Assembly: GCA_900316115.1 (NCBI GenBank)
Contig: ONBN01000003.1
Location: 1 to 64,000, forward strand
Source of the DNA: an uncultured Eubacteriales bacterium
GTDB taxonomy: Bacteria > Bacillota > Clostridia > Lachnospirales > Lachnospiraceae
Length of the DNA stretch: 64,000 nt
Direction: 5' to 3'
The position numbers were made by a program, and so were the translations under genes. Under the pieces are notes generated by a model that saw only the letters and a program-made list of their open reading frames with translations, did not search any database and had not been told where the DNA came from. The first letter of the stretch is position 1; each line of letters begins with the position of its first letter. Of the stretch, positions 62,490-64,000 are shown piece after piece.

Positions 62490-63446
62490 ATGAAGCAGAA
62501 AAAATTCAGTTTATCCAATTTATCACAGTATATGGTGATTATCAGTATTGTACTGGTATTCCTTATATTTACAATTTTAAATCCTACCTTTATCAGTGCT
62601 TACAGCCTGCAGAATCTTCTGGTTGAGGTTTCACCGTTGATTCTGCTGGCAGGCGGCCTGTCCTTTATCATCTTTACAGGTGGTATTGACCTGGGAGCCG
62701 GCGCCATGGTATCTGCTACCTGCGTTATTTCAGGTCTTTATGTAAGCCGTTTCGGGAACTGGATCATTCCGATCATGGTTGTGATCGGTGTGTGCCTGGG
62801 TCTTTTGAATGGTGTGATCGTAACAAAGTTAAAGATTCCGTCCTTTATCGTAACACTTTGTACCCAGAACTTATGGGCATTTATCGCATTGTATTTCTGC
62901 CCCAATGGTTCTGTGGCAGTAGGAATGGAATACAGAAAAGAAATCAGCTGGATGACAAGCAAGATCGCTGGGATCCCGGTTATATTCTTCTTTGCAGTGG
63001 TTGTAGTGATCCTGCTTTACATTTTCCAGCAGTATACACCATCCGGAAGGGCGATCTTTGCAGTAGGTGCTAACATCCGTTCTACCAGACTTGCCGGTGT
63101 GGATACAGACAAAGCCCAGATCATGGCCTTTGTAGTCAGCGGTGCATGCAGCTCCCTGGCAGGTGCGCTTTACGCATACAAACAGAAATCAGCAGTACCT
63201 ACTATCGGTGATGCACTTACACTTTCAGCCATTGCTTCTATCGCACTTGGCGGAACATCCATGGCAGGCGGTCGTGGAAGTGTACTCCGTACCACAATTG
63301 GTGTTATCACTATCACAGCAATTACATCAGGACTTAACATGATGGGTGTAGATCCCCTCTGGAAAGATATTATTATTGGTGTCATCCTGATCGTAGCCGT
63401 ATATCTGAATTCAGATACAAAGGGCAGAGATATTATTGTAAAATAA
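62490..63446 (+). CDS. Ribose-type ABC transporter permease 2
   Basis: 318 residues, RbsC family, about 9 membrane helices. Landmarks: LAGGLSFIIFTGGIDLGAGAMV, RAIFAVGANIRSTRLAGVDTDKA, and LSAIASIALGGTSMAGGRGSVL. Last gene of the importer, with AGGAGGGCAG upstream and a terminator 13 bases downstream. Probable heterodimer partner of permease 1. Confidence 0.92.
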   Translation: MKQKKFSLSNLSQYMVIISIVLVFLIFTILNPTFISAYSLQNLLVEVSPLILLAGGLSFIIFTGGIDLGAGAMVSATCVISGLYVSRFGNWIIPIMVVIGVCLGLLNGVIVTKLKIPSFIVTLCTQNLWAFIALYFCPNGSVAVGMEYRKEISWMTSKIAGIPVIFFFAVVVVILLYIFQQYTPSGRAIFAVGANIRSTRLAGVDTDKAQIMAFVVSGACSSLAGALYAYKQKSAVPTIGDALTLSAIASIALGGTSMAGGRGSVLRTTIGVITITAITSGLNMMGVDPLWKDIIIGVILIVAVYLNSDTKGRDIIVK

Positions 63447-63458
63447 TTTTCTTGAAAG

Positions 63459-63489
63459 AGCAGGAGAAACTTTTTTCTCCTGCTTTTTG
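63459..63489 (+). terminator. Terminator of the sugar operon
   Basis: AGCAGGAGAAA with TTTCTCCTGCT around a short T-rich loop, followed by TTTTTG. Confidence 0.85.
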
Positions 63490-63602
63490 CATCAGGAGCA
63501 GCAGAGAAAACTGTAATTATTCAGCAGGTAGTATCTTACAACTGTGAGGGTACCGGACAGCAGAGAAAAAACTTTTGATTTTGAGACATCGGAGGAATTA
63601 TA

Positions 63603-64000
63603 ATGAAAAAAAAGGTTCGGTTTTGCATCATTTGCGCTATGACATTATCATTATTTGGAACCGTGCAGGTTCCGGCAGCAGGGAAAGCGGCAGAGGGTCA
63701 GGAAGAACAGCTGGATGACTCAGGATCAGAGGCAACCTATCTGTCACAGTTTGACGCAGGATCCTATGTGGAACTGGCAGATTACAGTTCCATCCCGGTG
63801 GATGCCAATGAGGGAGACACCAGTGGGATCGAGAATGACATAGGAGATTACCTGCTTGAGAACAGCACATTTATCAAGGAACTTCCCACACCTTTTGTGA
63901 ACCGGAATACTTCCACATTAAAGGACGAACTGCAGAATTATGCAGATACTTATAATATGTCTCTGGCAGATTTTATGAAATTTTATGATTCCAGTCTGAC
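63603..64000 (+). CDS. Secreted trigger-factor-like protein (5' part only)
   Basis: Open frame from ATG 63603 (GGAGGAATTATA upstream) through the window edge, 132 codons visible. Signal peptide about 1-25 (MKKKVRFCIICAMTLSLFG), then an acidic linker. The segment YVELADYSSIPVDANEGD resembles the start of the trigger-factor PPIase-type repeat seen in clostridial exported foldases, and LKDELQNYADTYNMSLADFMKFYD resembles the trigger-factor C-terminal helices. The two features are close together, so the PPIase domain would be missing or short. No lipobox (the Cys at residues 8 and 11 are in the h-region). Truncated by the window, so function is tentative. Confidence 0.6.
   Translation, partial: MKKKVRFCIICAMTLSLFGTVQVPAAGKAAEGQEEQLDDSGSEATYLSQFDAGSYVELADYSSIPVDANEGDTSGIENDIGDYLLENSTFIKELPTPFVNRNTSTLKDELQNYADTYNMSLADFMKFYDSSL

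Overview
The window looks like chromosome of a gut-type Lachnospiraceae (Blautia/Ruminococcus-like Firmicute). Grounds: moderate GC, AGGAGG-type ribosome sites, Gram-positive surface genes (class C sortases, LPXTG proteins), a long-form HPF, a BMP-type nucleoside transporter, DegV, DUF975 and a YesN-type regulator. This placement is inference from gene content; there is no rRNA to confirm it. No tRNA, rRNA, CRISPR array, prophage or insertion sequence was seen.

Layout. 0.1-6.4 kb: a BMP-family ABC importer (binding protein, double ATPase, two permeases) joined to a D-aminoacylase-like amidohydrolase, then an acidic lipoprotein. 7-17 kb: housekeeping genes (a eukaryotic-type hisA, hpf, secA, a dapF homologue, mnmA, prfB with its programmed frameshift), one AraC regulator, and three copies of a long-hairpin repeat of 283-411 bp. 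17-26 kb: PheB-like ACT protein, homoserine dehydrogenase and aspartokinase, then a secreted two-repeat protein, DegV, DUF975, Tex, DUF1294 and an MscS channel. 26-40.6 kb: a pilus island with a class C sortase, a minor pilin, an orphan AraC-type response regulator, a 2157-residue fibro-slime adhesin, a major pilin and a second class C sortase. 40.6-45 kb: a MoxR / DUF58 / transglutaminase-like operon. 45-49 kb: an FMN riboswitch with ribU, a Nudix hydrolase, an anchored Thr/Asp-rich protein (minus strand) and putP. 49-53 kb, minus strand: a cell-wall amidase translationally coupled to a ROK regulator, and deoC-deoR. 53.5-63.5 kb: a sugar catabolic operon (split transketolase, PFK of the PPi-like clade, class II aldolase, AlsK-like ROK kinase) with a ribose-type ABC importer. 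63.6 kb to the end: the start of a trigger-factor-like secreted protein.

How the parts work together. The sugar operon has transketolase, a PFK-like enzyme and an aldolase but no transaldolase, which fits a sedoheptulose-bisphosphate route or a dedicated ketose-bisphosphate route fed by the ABC importer and kinase. The divergent deoC-deoR pair shares its control region. The pilus island holds everything needed to polymerise and decorate a sortase-built fibre.

Most notable observations: (1) a hairpin repeat family whose 178-bp core has opposite orientation relative to its flanking arms in two otherwise matching 283-bp copies; (2) a DapF homologue with Ser at both catalytic Cys positions; (3) a HisA of the eukaryotic (HIS6) type; (4) a transglutaminase-fold protein with Ser at the nucleophile position; (5) the PFK/transketolase/aldolase/AlsK-like sugar locus; (6) the giant fibro-slime pilus adhesin beside an orphan response regulator.
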